A stretch of 64,000 nt of DNA from Hippasteria phrygiana (GCA_037893225.1 JAZGUH010000537.1:62001-126000), one strand, 5' to 3'; shown: positions 9,617 to 19,100, numbered from the stretch's first letter. Numbers and translations are program-made. Notes: generated by a model not told the origin, from the sequence alone.

Positions 9617-9682
9617 CTATAGATCATCTATTAGTTATCTAACAGTTATCTATAGATCATCTATTAGTTATCTAACAGGTAT
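9617..9682. repeat. Two 33-bp tandem repeats
   Basis: Two units (9617-9649, 9650-9682) of CTATAGATCATCTATTAG followed by TTATCTAACAG-TTAT differ at one base. They are rich in the partial palindrome AGAT/ATCT. They lie between the ATPase stop codon (9683-9685) and the next start and are the longest non-coding piece inside the leftward gene block. Confidence 0.7.
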
Positions 9683-10318
9683 CTAATAGATCAACTGCCA
9701 ACAGACAGGAGGATCAGTTTTTACTAATAATTTACTAAAAGGCACATCTCTTAAAATCTTTTTAATTCTCGATCTTTCTTCTAAAGGCACCGCATCATTT
9801 TCATCGAGGCATTGATCGAAACTATTTTTATCTTTGCAATAGAACAATACGACAAATGCAGTTTGAGCTCTAAAATCTGTCATTACGCAATTATACTTTT
9901 GAGTCATTAACCAACAGTAGTGATTGTCGTGCCTACCGCTAAACGCCAATTTCGTTAAAACGCAAGTGTTTTTCCCGAGCGCCGCCTTACGATATTTTAT
10001 GTCTTGTTCCGAGCTACAATCGTCTATCAAAAATAGAACGTGCGATCCTTTAAATCGAGCTCTATAAAATTCTAAAGCTTCGTTGAGAGACACCTTTTCT
10101 ACCTCTAAATCGCATAGGTATATCTCGGGATCTGACCACAACCAACGTCTCTCGCGATAAGTCTTGTTATTGCTCAACGTAGGACAAATAACTACGATAT
10201 TTTCAAAGTGATCTTTATACTCAGTTTCTAATAGATCTAAAATATATTTGGTTTTGCCCGAATTAGTCCTACCGCATACTAGCGCGCAGTGTGGTGTTTT
10301 TGGAAACGTTTTATACAT
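9683..10318 (-). CDS. Polinton packaging ATPase (A32/FtsK-HerA-like), 211 aa
   Basis: An ATPase of the kind that pumps DNA into preformed capsids in double-jelly-roll viruses. Walker A is GRTNSGKT at residues 16-23. Walker B is HVLFLIDD, with the acidic pair at residues 99-100, followed by CSSE. A downstream FSGRHDNHYCWLMTQ block fits the sensor region of the A32 family. The length is typical for Polinton ATPases. Start context is CTATTAAATATG. It lies directly downstream of the capsid gene, consistent with a morphogenesis module. Confidence 0.93.
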   Translation of the reverse strand: MYKTFPKTPHCALVCGRTNSGKTKYILDLLETEYKDHFENIVVICPTLSNNKTYRERRWLWSDPEIYLCDLEVEKVSLNEALEFYRARFKGSHVLFLIDDCSSEQDIKYRKAALGKNTCVLTKLAFSGRHDNHYCWLMTQKYNCVMTDFRAQTAFVVLFYCKDKNSFDQCLDENDAVPLEERSRIKKILRDVPFSKLLVKTDPPVCWQLIY

Positions 10319-10338
10319 ATTTAATAGTAAAGACTATT

Positions 10339-11616
10339 TTAAGAGTAACTACCGCTAAATCGTCCATCTTCTAGCACCAACTGACCATCCATCACCAAGA
10401 AAACGTAACATTTTAGAGCACCAGATGCCTCAGCCTCTCTTTCTAAATGGAGAGAAATACCGCCACCCACGTCTCCTATTTTCCTGCCAGAACCGTGACT
10501 TTTGTTGTCGTCGGTTACCCTCGTATCTAGCCAAAGACCGTAACTAGTGCTTAAGTAGGAGCCTAGCGTCATATCGTGCAAGCCCAAGTCTTTGCACACG
10601 CTGGCACCAAATTCTGTATTAGAGTCGCCGAAAAACTTGGTAATCTCATCCCAGTGTTGATAACGCTTCATACCCTGACTATACAATTGATTCGGCTTAC
10701 CCTCTATCGTAACGTCTACTTTTTCGATCTTTGGATTATAAAAAATTCGAGGATCTTTTTCGCTCGATTCTTTAAATAAAAGAAGTATACCTTTGAGACT
10801 TCTAATGGCTTGATTGAGATTAATGTTCCAAGTAGTATCGGACTTGTTTAACGTTAAAACCGTATATCTTTGAACTTTTTCGTATAGAAAATGAGTTTTA
10901 CCTCGATATTTTTGTCTGATACTATCGGCCAATGTTTTATTGGTCACCGTTTCAAACTCGAGATCTAACCCCGAAATTGTATACTTTGCGTTGTTATCGG
11001 TAGATTTTACTACGCTCTCGTGATCGTTAAATGTAAATTCATAAGTTAGTCTATCTTTGAGCGTCGATGGGCTAAAAGGCTGATGATCCGTAAGCATTTC
11101 AAAATCTAGAGGAATGTAATATCGGTTACCGTAGGCGTTGGCAATCGCTTTGTCTTTTCCACCATTCGCGCTAGCAACCCCATCGCTAGCGCCGATTCTG
11201 AGTTTCGTGACGTTGCTATCTTCAAGTCCTCGATACGCATCGTTCGCGCTGGCTGGTCGCCACAAGTCTTTATACGCGTTATATACATCGGCATCCGTAA
11301 ACGCAACGAAATCTTTACCTTCTAGTTTGATTCTTACGCCACTAATTAAATTTCGGGCGACGTTATAATATAGAGTTCTTGCATCGTCTTCGCCAGTGCC
11401 TTCAGATTCTAAGTCTATATTAAAAGCTAATCGTACTGTACCCGGTACGACTACATCGTCTTGACTCAACATAGGAAATTCAACTATCAACAGACTGCCA
11501 GCCGACGCGGTACTAGGATTATGAGTAAGAACCAACGATTGCCTCAACCCCTTCAACGCTCTGGGATTTTTTAAACTTCTGTGTGGATTCAGTTTGCTTC
11601 CATAAATTGCGTTCAT
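10339..11616 (-). CDS. Polinton major capsid protein (probable double jelly-roll), 425 aa
   Basis: I start it at the ATG at 11614-11616 (MNAIYGSKLNPHRSLKNP); a longer frame opens 15 codons upstream but lacks the family start and overlaps the neighbouring stop. The start has the shared context AAGTAAAATG. Conserved capsid-family blocks include VVVPGTVRLAFNI, YYIPLDFEMLTDHQPF, LTYEFTFND, TWNINLNQAIRSLKGILLLF and KVDVTIEGKPNQLYSQG. The C-terminus ends in LVMDGQLVLEDGRFSGSY. The size and its place next to the ATPase fit a Polinton major capsid protein. Assignment rests on remembered family pattern; a structure prediction should show two jelly rolls. Confidence 0.85.
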   Translation of the reverse strand: MNAIYGSKLNPHRSLKNPRALKGLRQSLVLTHNPSTASAGSLLIVEFPMLSQDDVVVPGTVRLAFNIDLESEGTGEDDARTLYYNVARNLISGVRIKLEGKDFVAFTDADVYNAYKDLWRPASANDAYRGLEDSNVTKLRIGASDGVASANGGKDKAIANAYGNRYYIPLDFEMLTDHQPFSPSTLKDRLTYEFTFNDHESVVKSTDNNAKYTISGLDLEFETVTNKTLADSIRQKYRGKTHFLYEKVQRYTVLTLNKSDTTWNINLNQAIRSLKGILLLFKESSEKDPRIFYNPKIEKVDVTIEGKPNQLYSQGMKRYQHWDEITKFFGDSNTEFGASVCKDLGLHDMTLGSYLSTSYGLWLDTRVTDDNKSHGSGRKIGDVGGGISLHLEREAEASGALKCYVFLVMDGQLVLEDGRFSGSYS

Positions 11617-11653
11617 TTTACTTAACGAAACAAAATAAAAAGCAAAAAAACTT

Positions 11654-12070
11654 TTAAACAAACTTATAAACTAAATAACCTAAAACAGCAGTGCCTCCTA
11701 AGATAAATGCAATTTCACCATCTTTTTGATCTTCGCTGGGTACGTAAAAGTCCGACAATACAGGTTCGCGAGGTAATCTCAACTCGTCGTTGGTTACTTC
11801 GTTATATTCTCTCAACGCCTCATCTACGTTTTTAAATGTTTTTTGAGCCCTGGCTTCTTTATGTAGTCGATCGTTTAGATAATCCAGAACTTTGGTTCTT
11901 TGTTCTACCCACTCTTGTTTAGCTTGAGTTAATCTTTCTAAAGCGAGGTCGTGTCGTTTACGTTCTTCATCCGCACCGCTTTTTCCTATCTTAGAAAAGG
12001 CGAAGCTCGTTCCGCTAAATGCCACAGCGCTTATTATAGCTCCAGCACCCATAATTAAAAGACTCACCAT
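11654..12070 (-). CDS. Polinton membrane/coiled-coil protein, 138 aa
   Basis: I place the start at 12070 (MVSLLIMGAGAI), with context ATTAAAAATGG; the frame is open a further 11 codons but that would run into the divergent integrase start. An N-terminal hydrophobic segment (1-22) is followed by a charged helix (KRHDLALERLTQAKQEW), a conserved LPREPVLSDFYVPSEDQKDGE block and a C-terminal membrane helix (about 118-137). The family recurs beside capsid genes of invertebrate Polintons; function unknown. Its start is only 23 bp from the integrase start on the other strand. Confidence 0.75.
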   Translation of the reverse strand: MVSLLIMGAGAIISAVAFSGTSFAFSKIGKSGADEERKRHDLALERLTQAKQEWVEQRTKVLDYLNDRLHKEARAQKTFKNVDEALREYNEVTNDELRLPREPVLSDFYVPSEDQKDGEIAFILGGTAVLGYLVYKFV

Positions 12071-12093
12071 TTTTAATAAGTCGTTAAAATAAA
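12071..12093. promoter_or_regulatory. 23-bp divergent gene-start spacer
   Basis: TTTTAATAAGTCGTTAAAATAAA separates the ATG of the 138-aa gene (minus) from the integrase ATG (plus). Both ends carry the TAAAA-ATG start motif, and the minus side carries ACGACTT, as upstream of two other genes. There is no space for a conventional RNA polymerase II promoter with a 5' leader, so transcription start sites must be extremely close to the ATGs or inside the neighbouring genes. Confidence 0.6.
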
Positions 12094-13101
12094 ATGGAAA
12101 CAAAATTAAGTAAAATATTTTACAGTCCTAGAGGATATTGGAAAGGTGCAGGCGCCATAAAAAAATTGTCGTTAAAAGCTAACGTACCCGAGCCAGACGT
12201 TAGAAATTGGTTGAGAAAACAAGCCATGTGGCAAATATATTTACCAGCCCCCAGTACTATCCCGAGACCTACGAGTCTCAATAAGGTTATAGGGCGGCCT
12301 AATGAACAACATCAAGCGGATCTGTTGTATCTACCTCACGATGTAGTTAAACGTAAAAGATATAAATACGCGTTGACGATCGTCGATGTGGCCACTCGAT
12401 ATAAAGAAGCTGAACCCTTGACGAATAAAACGAGTACTCAAGTTGTAGAGGCGATAAAAAAGATTTACAAAAGATCGCCCTTGTCTTGGCCTCTCACGAT
12501 AAAAGTAGACCCCGGTACAGAATTTATGGCTGAATTTAATACTTTGATGCGGACTCGCAACGTCGCAGTGCAGAAAGGCGAGGTTGGTAATCATAGAGCT
12601 CAAGGTATAGTAGAAAGATTTAATCGTACTTTAGCCGAAAGATTATTTGGCCATCAATACGCTCAAGAAATGTTAGATCCTACCGAGCGTAGCCGCGAGT
12701 GGGTAAAAAGATTGCCCGATGTTATAAAAGCGTTAAACGACGAAGAAACTAGATTGATATCGACTATGAAAGGTAAACCGTTAACTCCCCGAGCGGCTAT
12801 GTCTCAGTTAGAAATAAAGCAATTGAGTTCCTCGGGGCTCAAGAGCCCCGAAGTCGCGCTAAGTGTAAATGACGATATCGTTAGATATCTTTACGCTCCT
12901 GGAGAGCTCGAAAAAGACGTTAGAAGAAGAGCTACCGATCCTATTTGGAGCTTGGAAATGTATACGATTAGAAGGAGAACGACGAATCCCGGGCAGCCCG
13001 CGTTGTACTGGCTGACTCGAGGTCCCAAGAGATCGTTCGTTAAGAAAGAATTAATGGTCGTTCCGTCAGATACTGAGTTACCTCCTTCTTCAGCGACGTA
13101 G
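12094..13101 (+). CDS. Polinton retroviral-type integrase, 335 aa
   Basis: An rve-superfamily integrase that inserts the linear element into host DNA with short target duplications. The catalytic triad is visible as D76 (QADLLYLP), D139 (KVDPGTEF) and E174 (GIVERFNRTL). The N-terminal 60 residues form a helical DNA-binding-like region. The C-terminus holds an SH3-like segment (about 285-325: DPIWSLEMYTIRRR, LYWLTRGPKRSFVKKELMVV). I see no chromodomain. The 3' end overlaps the convergent 532-aa gene by 12 nt. Start context is TAAAATAAAATGG. The intact triad, intact TIRs and target duplication are consistent with recent activity. Confidence 0.95.
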   Translation: METKLSKIFYSPRGYWKGAGAIKKLSLKANVPEPDVRNWLRKQAMWQIYLPAPSTIPRPTSLNKVIGRPNEQHQADLLYLPHDVVKRKRYKYALTIVDVATRYKEAEPLTNKTSTQVVEAIKKIYKRSPLSWPLTIKVDPGTEFMAEFNTLMRTRNVAVQKGEVGNHRAQGIVERFNRTLAERLFGHQYAQEMLDPTERSREWVKRLPDVIKALNDEETRLISTMKGKPLTPRAAMSQLEIKQLSSSGLKSPEVALSVNDDIVRYLYAPGELEKDVRRRATDPIWSLEMYTIRRRTTNPGQPALYWLTRGPKRSFVKKELMVVPSDTELPPSSAT

Positions 13102-14688
13102 AATATCGTAAGCTAGATACCCCACCCCAGCAACGGCCATTAAACTAACGACTAAAGCCGTTTTTTCTTGTTCGTGCGAGTCTGGCGGTGGGGTATCTAC
13201 GCTCGTAGGGAGTGGCGGTTGGGGTACTTGCGTAGCTACGCTCGTAGGGAGTGGCGGTGGGGGTACTTGCGTAGCTACTCGCGTAGATACGCTCGTAGGG
13301 CGTACGACCTCTGAGATTGGGGTTGGCGGTGGGGGTGGTGCAGGGGTTGGGGTTTGTGTGGGTGTAGGTGTTGGGGTTTGTGGCTGAGGGGGTGGCTCTG
13401 ACTCTGGCATAGCTACGACCGTAGGGAGTACGTCTGAGTTCAGGTTGATATTTAATCCTATCGGCGCGTCGGGCGTAGCTATCTGTATATTATTATTATA
13501 ACCTCGATGAATACCGACTAAAAGCTCCATATTTGATGGAATCAAGTATAATCCTGGGCCAATCACAAAGTTTAACGAGCTTCTAGCGTACTGTAAAGAA
13601 TCTTGAAATCTGGTTATAGAAGATTCCAAATCCGTAGGGCTATTTATAACGCCTTCTACTATATTTTCAAATTGTCTTTGGGCATCTAATCCGGTACCCG
13701 AGGTTAGTATACTCGTTTTTGCTTGGGCTTGCGCGCCGAGTATGGCGTACACGTACGTTCTAACGCTTTCGTTTATTTGTTCTATACCAACGTCGGTAAA
13801 CGAGCTCTTCTGACGTATAAACTTTCTAAAACCGAGTCGTACAACGTCTACGGATTGTCTGATATACATGACGGTGTACTTACCGTACTTATACGTATTG
13901 TCCGGCGTGGTAAAACCCATTTTGTAATAACCACCAGGTTGTGGATCTAAGTCTTCCTCATCGTGTACATAATCTATACCGGGTACCGGTAAATATTTAT
14001 GCGAGCCTCTATCGTAATAGTACGCCGTACCTAGACCCGCTGATGCTAAGTCTACGGTCTGTTTAAAACTCAAGTTTGGATCGACTCGAAAGCGTTGACC
14101 GACGTTGGTATAAGCACCGTGATCGATGCTATTGTTTAGATCGTCGAATGCGTCGTCGTTTGGAATTGGGCATTTTAGAAAGTATAATATCTTTCTGATC
14201 GTGAAATATACGTGAAACTTGAATAAAGCCGATATTACGGGGTTTTTGTGTAGCAACGATTCTAGTCCTACGCCGCAACCAGAAGTCGCGCACCAAAATG
14301 CAAAGTTGAGTTGATTTTGATAAAACGTCATGGGGTCTGATGCATAACGTTCGACCGCTTCATCGCTCTTCACGTCGGACATTTTATAAGCGCTAAATAT
14401 ATCCGCTAAATTAGCGATAAAACTCGCGTTTGTGTTGGCGTTTACGATAATGTCAAGTTGACTCAAGTGCATGTTCAACGGGGTACTCTCAGGGGTAATC
14501 GCTTCGTCGCTCGTACGGCGTACTCGCGTATCGTCTTGACCTCTAGCGAAATTCGCGATATCTAGAGCATTCTTTACCGGTGCTGACGACAAGTACGAAG
14601 CACCGCTAGCTAAATTCACGATATCTAGAGCATTCTTTAAAGGTCTATTATTAGTATCTAAAAATTTAATAAGTGGAGCGAATTTCAT
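13090..14688 (-). CDS. Polinton proline-rich, C-anchored structural protein, 532 aa
   Basis: A conserved Polinton protein. A globular body (about 60-420) includes DPMTFYQNQLNFAFWCATSG, a KFHVYFTIRKILYF segment and RTYVYAILGAQAQAKTSILT. A proline/threonine-rich stalk follows (about 425-505; PTPTPTQTPTPAPPPPPTP) with repeated PTSVATQVP units. The end is a membrane helix (TALVVSLMAVAGVGYLAY). The N-terminus has two copies of a short KNALDI(V/A)N motif. The stalk-plus-anchor layout suggests a protein displayed from a membrane or vertex, which is inference. The stalk repeats are encoded by a palindromic DNA motif that also occurs in the polymerase gene. Start context is AAATAAAATG. Confidence 0.8.
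   Translation of the reverse strand: MKFAPLIKFLDTNNRPLKNALDIVNLASGASYLSSAPVKNALDIANFARGQDDTRVRRTSDEAITPESTPLNMHLSQLDIIVNANTNASFIANLADIFSAYKMSDVKSDEAVERYASDPMTFYQNQLNFAFWCATSGCGVGLESLLHKNPVISALFKFHVYFTIRKILYFLKCPIPNDDAFDDLNNSIDHGAYTNVGQRFRVDPNLSFKQTVDLASAGLGTAYYYDRGSHKYLPVPGIDYVHDEEDLDPQPGGYYKMGFTTPDNTYKYGKYTVMYIRQSVDVVRLGFRKFIRQKSSFTDVGIEQINESVRTYVYAILGAQAQAKTSILTSGTGLDAQRQFENIVEGVINSPTDLESSITRFQDSLQYARSSLNFVIGPGLYLIPSNMELLVGIHRGYNNNIQIATPDAPIGLNINLNSDVLPTVVAMPESEPPPQPQTPTPTPTQTPTPAPPPPPTPISEVVRPTSVSTRVATQVPPPPLPTSVATQVPQPPLPTSVDTPPPDSHEQEKTALVVSLMAVAGVGYLAYDILRR
13193..13306. repeat. Palindrome-cored coding repeats (GCGTAGCTACGC)
   Basis: Three adjacent copies of a unit reading GGTACTTGCGTAGCTACGCT then CGTAGGG, the first lacking its start and the third with a short internal expansion. 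The core GCGTAGCTACGC is a 12-bp perfect palindrome. A weaker relative is at 13406-13430. In the minus-strand protein the units encode PTSVATQVP. A 24-nt identical copy occurs at 18685-18708 in the polymerase gene. Confidence 0.8.
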
Positions 14689-14728
14689 TTTATTTTTAAT
14701 AAACCAAATATTTTTTTGTTCTAATAAA
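14689..14728. promoter_or_regulatory. 40-bp divergent gene-start spacer
   Basis: It separates the ATG of the 532-aa gene (minus) from the first penton-like gene (plus). It is almost pure A/T; both ends match the shared start motif (AAATAAAATG on the minus side, CTAATAAAATGG on the plus side). No other signal is recognisable. Confidence 0.55.
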
Positions 14729-15427
14729 ATGGAATCGCACGTTTTTGAAATGTTTGATAACGAACGAACGTTTACTTTGTCAAAACCTATAGATAACTCA
14801 AAGGGGGATTACAGTATGAGTTTAACCATCGCGATATTTACCGCGGGTTTCTACAACATGGCTAGTAATAGCGAAATTCTCTATTTTATACATCAAGTCG
14901 ATCCAAACACTGGCAAAGAAACGGGTAGAACGGATGGTAAAATTGATATTCCTGCTGGATATTACGATATAGATTGGATAGAAGAGAGACTCAGTAAATT
15001 AGTTTGGTTAGAAGTCTCCGTAGATAAACTTAATAAAAAAATATTTTTAAATGTAACGGAAGAAAATAACGTTCTACGCTTTGATAAAAACATTAAACAA
15101 TTGTTGGGGATAACGGTCAAAAACTTAGTTTTTGGCGTAGATTATGTAGGGCATTATAATACAATGCCTGTCGATGCAATTTTTTTACATTGCGATCAGT
15201 TATCTACGTCTAATAATTTCTATAACGGAGAGGGAACGCACTTGCTAGACATTATACCGATAACGAAAAGAGACGATACGATTGTCGAGCGTGCAAGATT
15301 AACCGCTCGTAGACTCGTGGGTGATAAGATAAACCAACTTGGCTTTAGTATCAGAGACCGAGACGGCGATTTAATAAATAATCGAGGAAAAAAGATTAGT
15401 TTTAACTTGACGATAGGTAAATTTTAA
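14729..15427 (+). CDS. Polinton penton/minor-capsid-like protein, copy 1, 232 aa
   Basis: The layout matches a short structural protein family of invertebrate Polintons: an N-terminal FTLSKPIDNS block, then IPAGYYDIDWIEERLSKL, a central FDKNIKQLLGI, AIFLHCDQLSTSNNFYNG, and a C-terminal LGFSIRDRDGDLINNRGKK hairpin. The predominantly beta pattern and size are compatible with a single jelly-roll penton/minor capsid protein, though this is less certain than the major capsid call. A tandem paralogue follows 34 bp downstream. Start context is CTAATAAAATGG. Confidence 0.65.
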   Translation: MESHVFEMFDNERTFTLSKPIDNSKGDYSMSLTIAIFTAGFYNMASNSEILYFIHQVDPNTGKETGRTDGKIDIPAGYYDIDWIEERLSKLVWLEVSVDKLNKKIFLNVTEENNVLRFDKNIKQLLGITVKNLVFGVDYVGHYNTMPVDAIFLHCDQLSTSNNFYNGEGTHLLDIIPITKRDDTIVERARLTARRLVGDKINQLGFSIRDRDGDLINNRGKKISFNLTIGKF

Positions 15428-15461
15428 GCGATTTTTTAAAGCTTTTGTAAGCTTAAATAAA

Positions 15462-16187
15462 ATGGAATCGCACGTTTTTGAAATGTTTGATGACGAACAA
15501 ACGTTTAGACTGTCAAAACCTATAGATAACTCTGAGGGAAATTACTGTATGAGTTTAAACAACGCGATATTTACCGTTGGTTTTTTTAATATAGCTCAAC
15601 GTATGACTATAGGATGGCAAATATATGGCAGCGATACGGCTAGTAACCAAAACGGCGAAACTGTAATTCCACCTGGAAATTATACTATCGATGAGTTAAT
15701 AGCTGAATTTAATAAATTAAGATTGATCGTAGTTTCCGCGGACAAGATTAATAAAAAGATTATTTTTAATATCGGTGCGGTATCGGAAGATAGATTTGTT
15801 TATATTAAGTTCGATCTATATACTCAAAAAGTGTTGAGTATACCCTCTGATTGGTTTCCTAGTGATGGTGAACTTGTAGGACATTATAGTATAAATTATG
15901 TGAATACAATTTTTTTACATTGCGATCAGTTATCTACGTCTAATAATTTCTATAACGGAAGGGGCACGCACTTGCTAGACGTTATACCGATTACTTCTAT
16001 TGGGGCCGATTCGTATACAATCGCGACTGTCCAGAATAAAAGAAAAACTGTTATACCTCTAATTAGGAGTAAAATACCCGAACTGAGTTTTTCTTTCAGA
16101 GACTGCGACGGCGAGTTAATCGAGAATAACCATAAGAAATTTATTTTTCGAGTAGATATTTATCGATCGTCTTGTTCTGGGCTTTAG
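15462..16187 (+). CDS. Polinton penton/minor-capsid-like protein, copy 2, 241 aa
   Basis: A tandem paralogue of the preceding gene. The first ~30 residues (ESHVFEMFDDEQTFRLSKPI) and the IFLHCDQLSTSNNFYNG block are nearly identical, while the middle and C-terminus have diverged. A stretch of about 53 nt is identical between the two genes (15176-15228 and 15905-15957). Its stop overlaps the convergent polymerase stop (16184-16187). Start context is CTTAAATAAAATGG. Two diverged vertex proteins, or receptor-binding variants, is one possible explanation. Confidence 0.65.
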   Translation: MESHVFEMFDDEQTFRLSKPIDNSEGNYCMSLNNAIFTVGFFNIAQRMTIGWQIYGSDTASNQNGETVIPPGNYTIDELIAEFNKLRLIVVSADKINKKIIFNIGAVSEDRFVYIKFDLYTQKVLSIPSDWFPSDGELVGHYSINYVNTIFLHCDQLSTSNNFYNGRGTHLLDVIPITSIGADSYTIATVQNKRKTVIPLIRSKIPELSFSFRDCDGELIENNHKKFIFRVDIYRSSCSGL

Positions 16188-19100
16188 CTACGCGAGTGAC
16201 CATAAGCCAGAGTGTCTATACCATTAGGTAAAATATATCTCTTCGTATCTAAAGGATTTAAAGATTGCTTGACTTGAGCCTCCGTGTATATCATGTGACG
16301 CTCAGTTCCAAAACGAATCATCTTGTTTGAATAGCATTCGTTCGATAAAACGCATCGCTTATATTTTTCGTAAGATAGATCGTTGTTTATAACCACTCGG
16401 TTTACACCTTTGGCCTTTTTTAATACTACGTCTCCGTATAAAATCGAGTACATCTTAGATCTGATGCAAGTAGCTTCGCTTATGACTTTTCCTCCGCATT
16501 CGTCTTTAAATTTACCGATAACTTTCTTGTTTGTATCGTCGTATAAAAAGTGGTCTTTCTCGTAGTTGCTAAAATCGTACGAGTCGGACTGTTTTTCTAG
16601 ATCCCGATAAACGTCTTTCGTATAGATAATCAAAAGCAGCGAGTCCGTGTCTGTATACATCAATCTTACTTTATCGCCATACGTCTTTTTTAATTGGCTG
16701 TAATAAAAGTCGTACATTAGAGTCTTCGATAAATCTAAGATACTAACGCCGCAATAGATGGGTTTATTTAAATACGTTTTCTTTTTGTACGATTCCACGA
16801 ATGAGAGACCGCATTCTTTAAACGCTGTAGTAGACTTGTAACAAGGTTTAGAAACCATCTCTTTGTATTCTTTTACTTGATCGTTTCTAAGTAACGCACC
16901 ATCTATTCTATTTCTGACATTTTCCATCGTTTTGCCGAATACGGAATTATTCATTAATTTGAAAAAGTCTTTTTCGAAATCCGACTTTGCTTTCGTTCTG
17001 AGTTGCGTGTTTTTATCGATGTACGATTTCATCCAAGGTTGTTTTTGTTTAAATTGTAACGCCCGATATACTTTAGTTAGTTTTAGACCTAGCCTCAAAC
17101 ACTGTTTTAAATTGACGTAGTGTAATACATATTTTTCTTTGCGATATAGCGTACCGGTTAATTTTTTTACCTTAGCGCCATCTCCTATATCACTCGCCAA
17201 CTCTCGTTGATACTCCGATAACCATTCTTCAGGTATGATTATATTATCGGCGGCTAAAGGATAATCGTTGTGTAGATCGTGTAGTTCGGCTGGATATTCC
17301 AGGTCAACTTCGAACATATATCCCGTTGGAGCCTTATCTTTTAACGCCATGATGCGATCGTGGGTAAATTGACTCGTACCGACCCATTTAAATCCTCCGT
17401 AAGGTATCGGTCGACTCATGGCCCATCCGTAGAGGTTGTTGGCGTCTAGATAGAGAATATACGAATCGGGTTTATCTTGATCGTAATCTTTCAGGTACTT
17501 ATTGTTGGCCTTGGCATAGCGCGTACTACCAACGCTCGATATTCCTCCTCTTTTCGCTTTTTCAAAAAATAGATGTTTATCTACATCGGTTAATAATTCT
17601 AATTCTATTTTAGTGTGTCTTAATAAAGCGTCCCAACTTAATCCCGGTGCTGTGAAGTAGTTGGCTGGATCCAACTTGTAATTCGTTCTACACATTTGTC
17701 TAAAATTCTCGAATACGCCGGCTAGTAATAGAGTATCCGCGGTTACGTATAAGTCGTGGTATTCGCCCATGTTTTTGAGGTCAAATGTCTGCCATACTCG
17801 TTGCGCTCTTTCGTATTCTTCGTCCGTTATATGTTTGTCCTTTAGAGCGCTGTAAAAATGGTGTTTAGCTGGTAGAGTAGCTTCGCTAAATCGTTCAAAG
17901 CTGTCCATGTACTCGTACGGATATACACCCTTTTGTAATAAGAGGTCCGCGTTCTCTTCGCCATAACGTTTCAGGAGTAGCCTAAAAGCGTCTCTCGGGC
18001 AAGACGTTACCAATTTGTCGAGACCGCTAGACATAAAATGAAACGAGTCGATAAATCTATATTGACCGATCGAAAATGAAATGTATTTTTCTGAATTTTT
18101 GGGTATACACCAGATATCTAGTTGATACTTGGAAATGCCCTGCATGATCAAGTGCGCGTCATAATTTTCTAAGTTGTGAAAGACGACCGGTATTTTCGTT
18201 TCACCGGGTTTTACTCGTAATTTAAGATTACAGTAAGCGTGCGCGGCTCCTCTGTACTTGCCCGTAGTGTGACAATGATCTCTTACTTTTCGAAATTTGT
18301 TAATTTTCTTTTGGCAAAACATACATGTTTTCTCGACGTATCCCTTTTCGTTTTCGTTCGTGTATTCTTCCAGTTCTTCTTTACTTTTAGGTTCTACGGG
18401 CTTGCAGCACAGGCAATTACACGAGTAATTTGGTAAAATTCGTTTTTCGCAAATCCAGCACTCGTTAGAGTTTAGGTGAATCTTTTCTTCGTTTAGCGTA
18501 TATATTATCGGCTTAATGCGAGCTAGTAATTCATTAATCTTAGGTTCGAGTTCTTTCAACGAGGTTATAAAATTGTCTATAGCGCGTTCACCTCTATAAG
18601 TCTTTCGCTTGATCTGTCGGCCATCGCATCTCACTACAACGTAAGAATAACCGCAGGCTTTGTGCGTTGCGATTTTACCCTCTGGTACTTGCGTAGCTAC
18701 GCTCGTACGGGGTACCAAGATAGATTCAAAATCGGCGTATATGACATAGGGTGCATCTTGTAAATTCTTAAAGTTTTTAAACATTAATTTGCTTTTGTCC
18801 AAGTATTTGTTCGCATTTTCATGCGGCATTTTAACGGTAGATAAAGCAGAGTCTATTCCTTCGCAATCTTTTACGTGTGTGTCCAGCTTCTCTTTCGAAC
18901 TAAAATGCGTTAAACATCTCAAGCAAAACAGTTTACGATGCTGACTATTGGTAACGCCAGATAAGAATCTAGGTAAGTCACTTATCCAACAATAATGGCC
19001 GTCATATAATAGCAAACTGATAGTTTCTATATCGTATGGTCTTTTAGATAAATATAGCGGATATATCAAGCCCCTTTTATCTTGTGGATAGGTTTTATTT

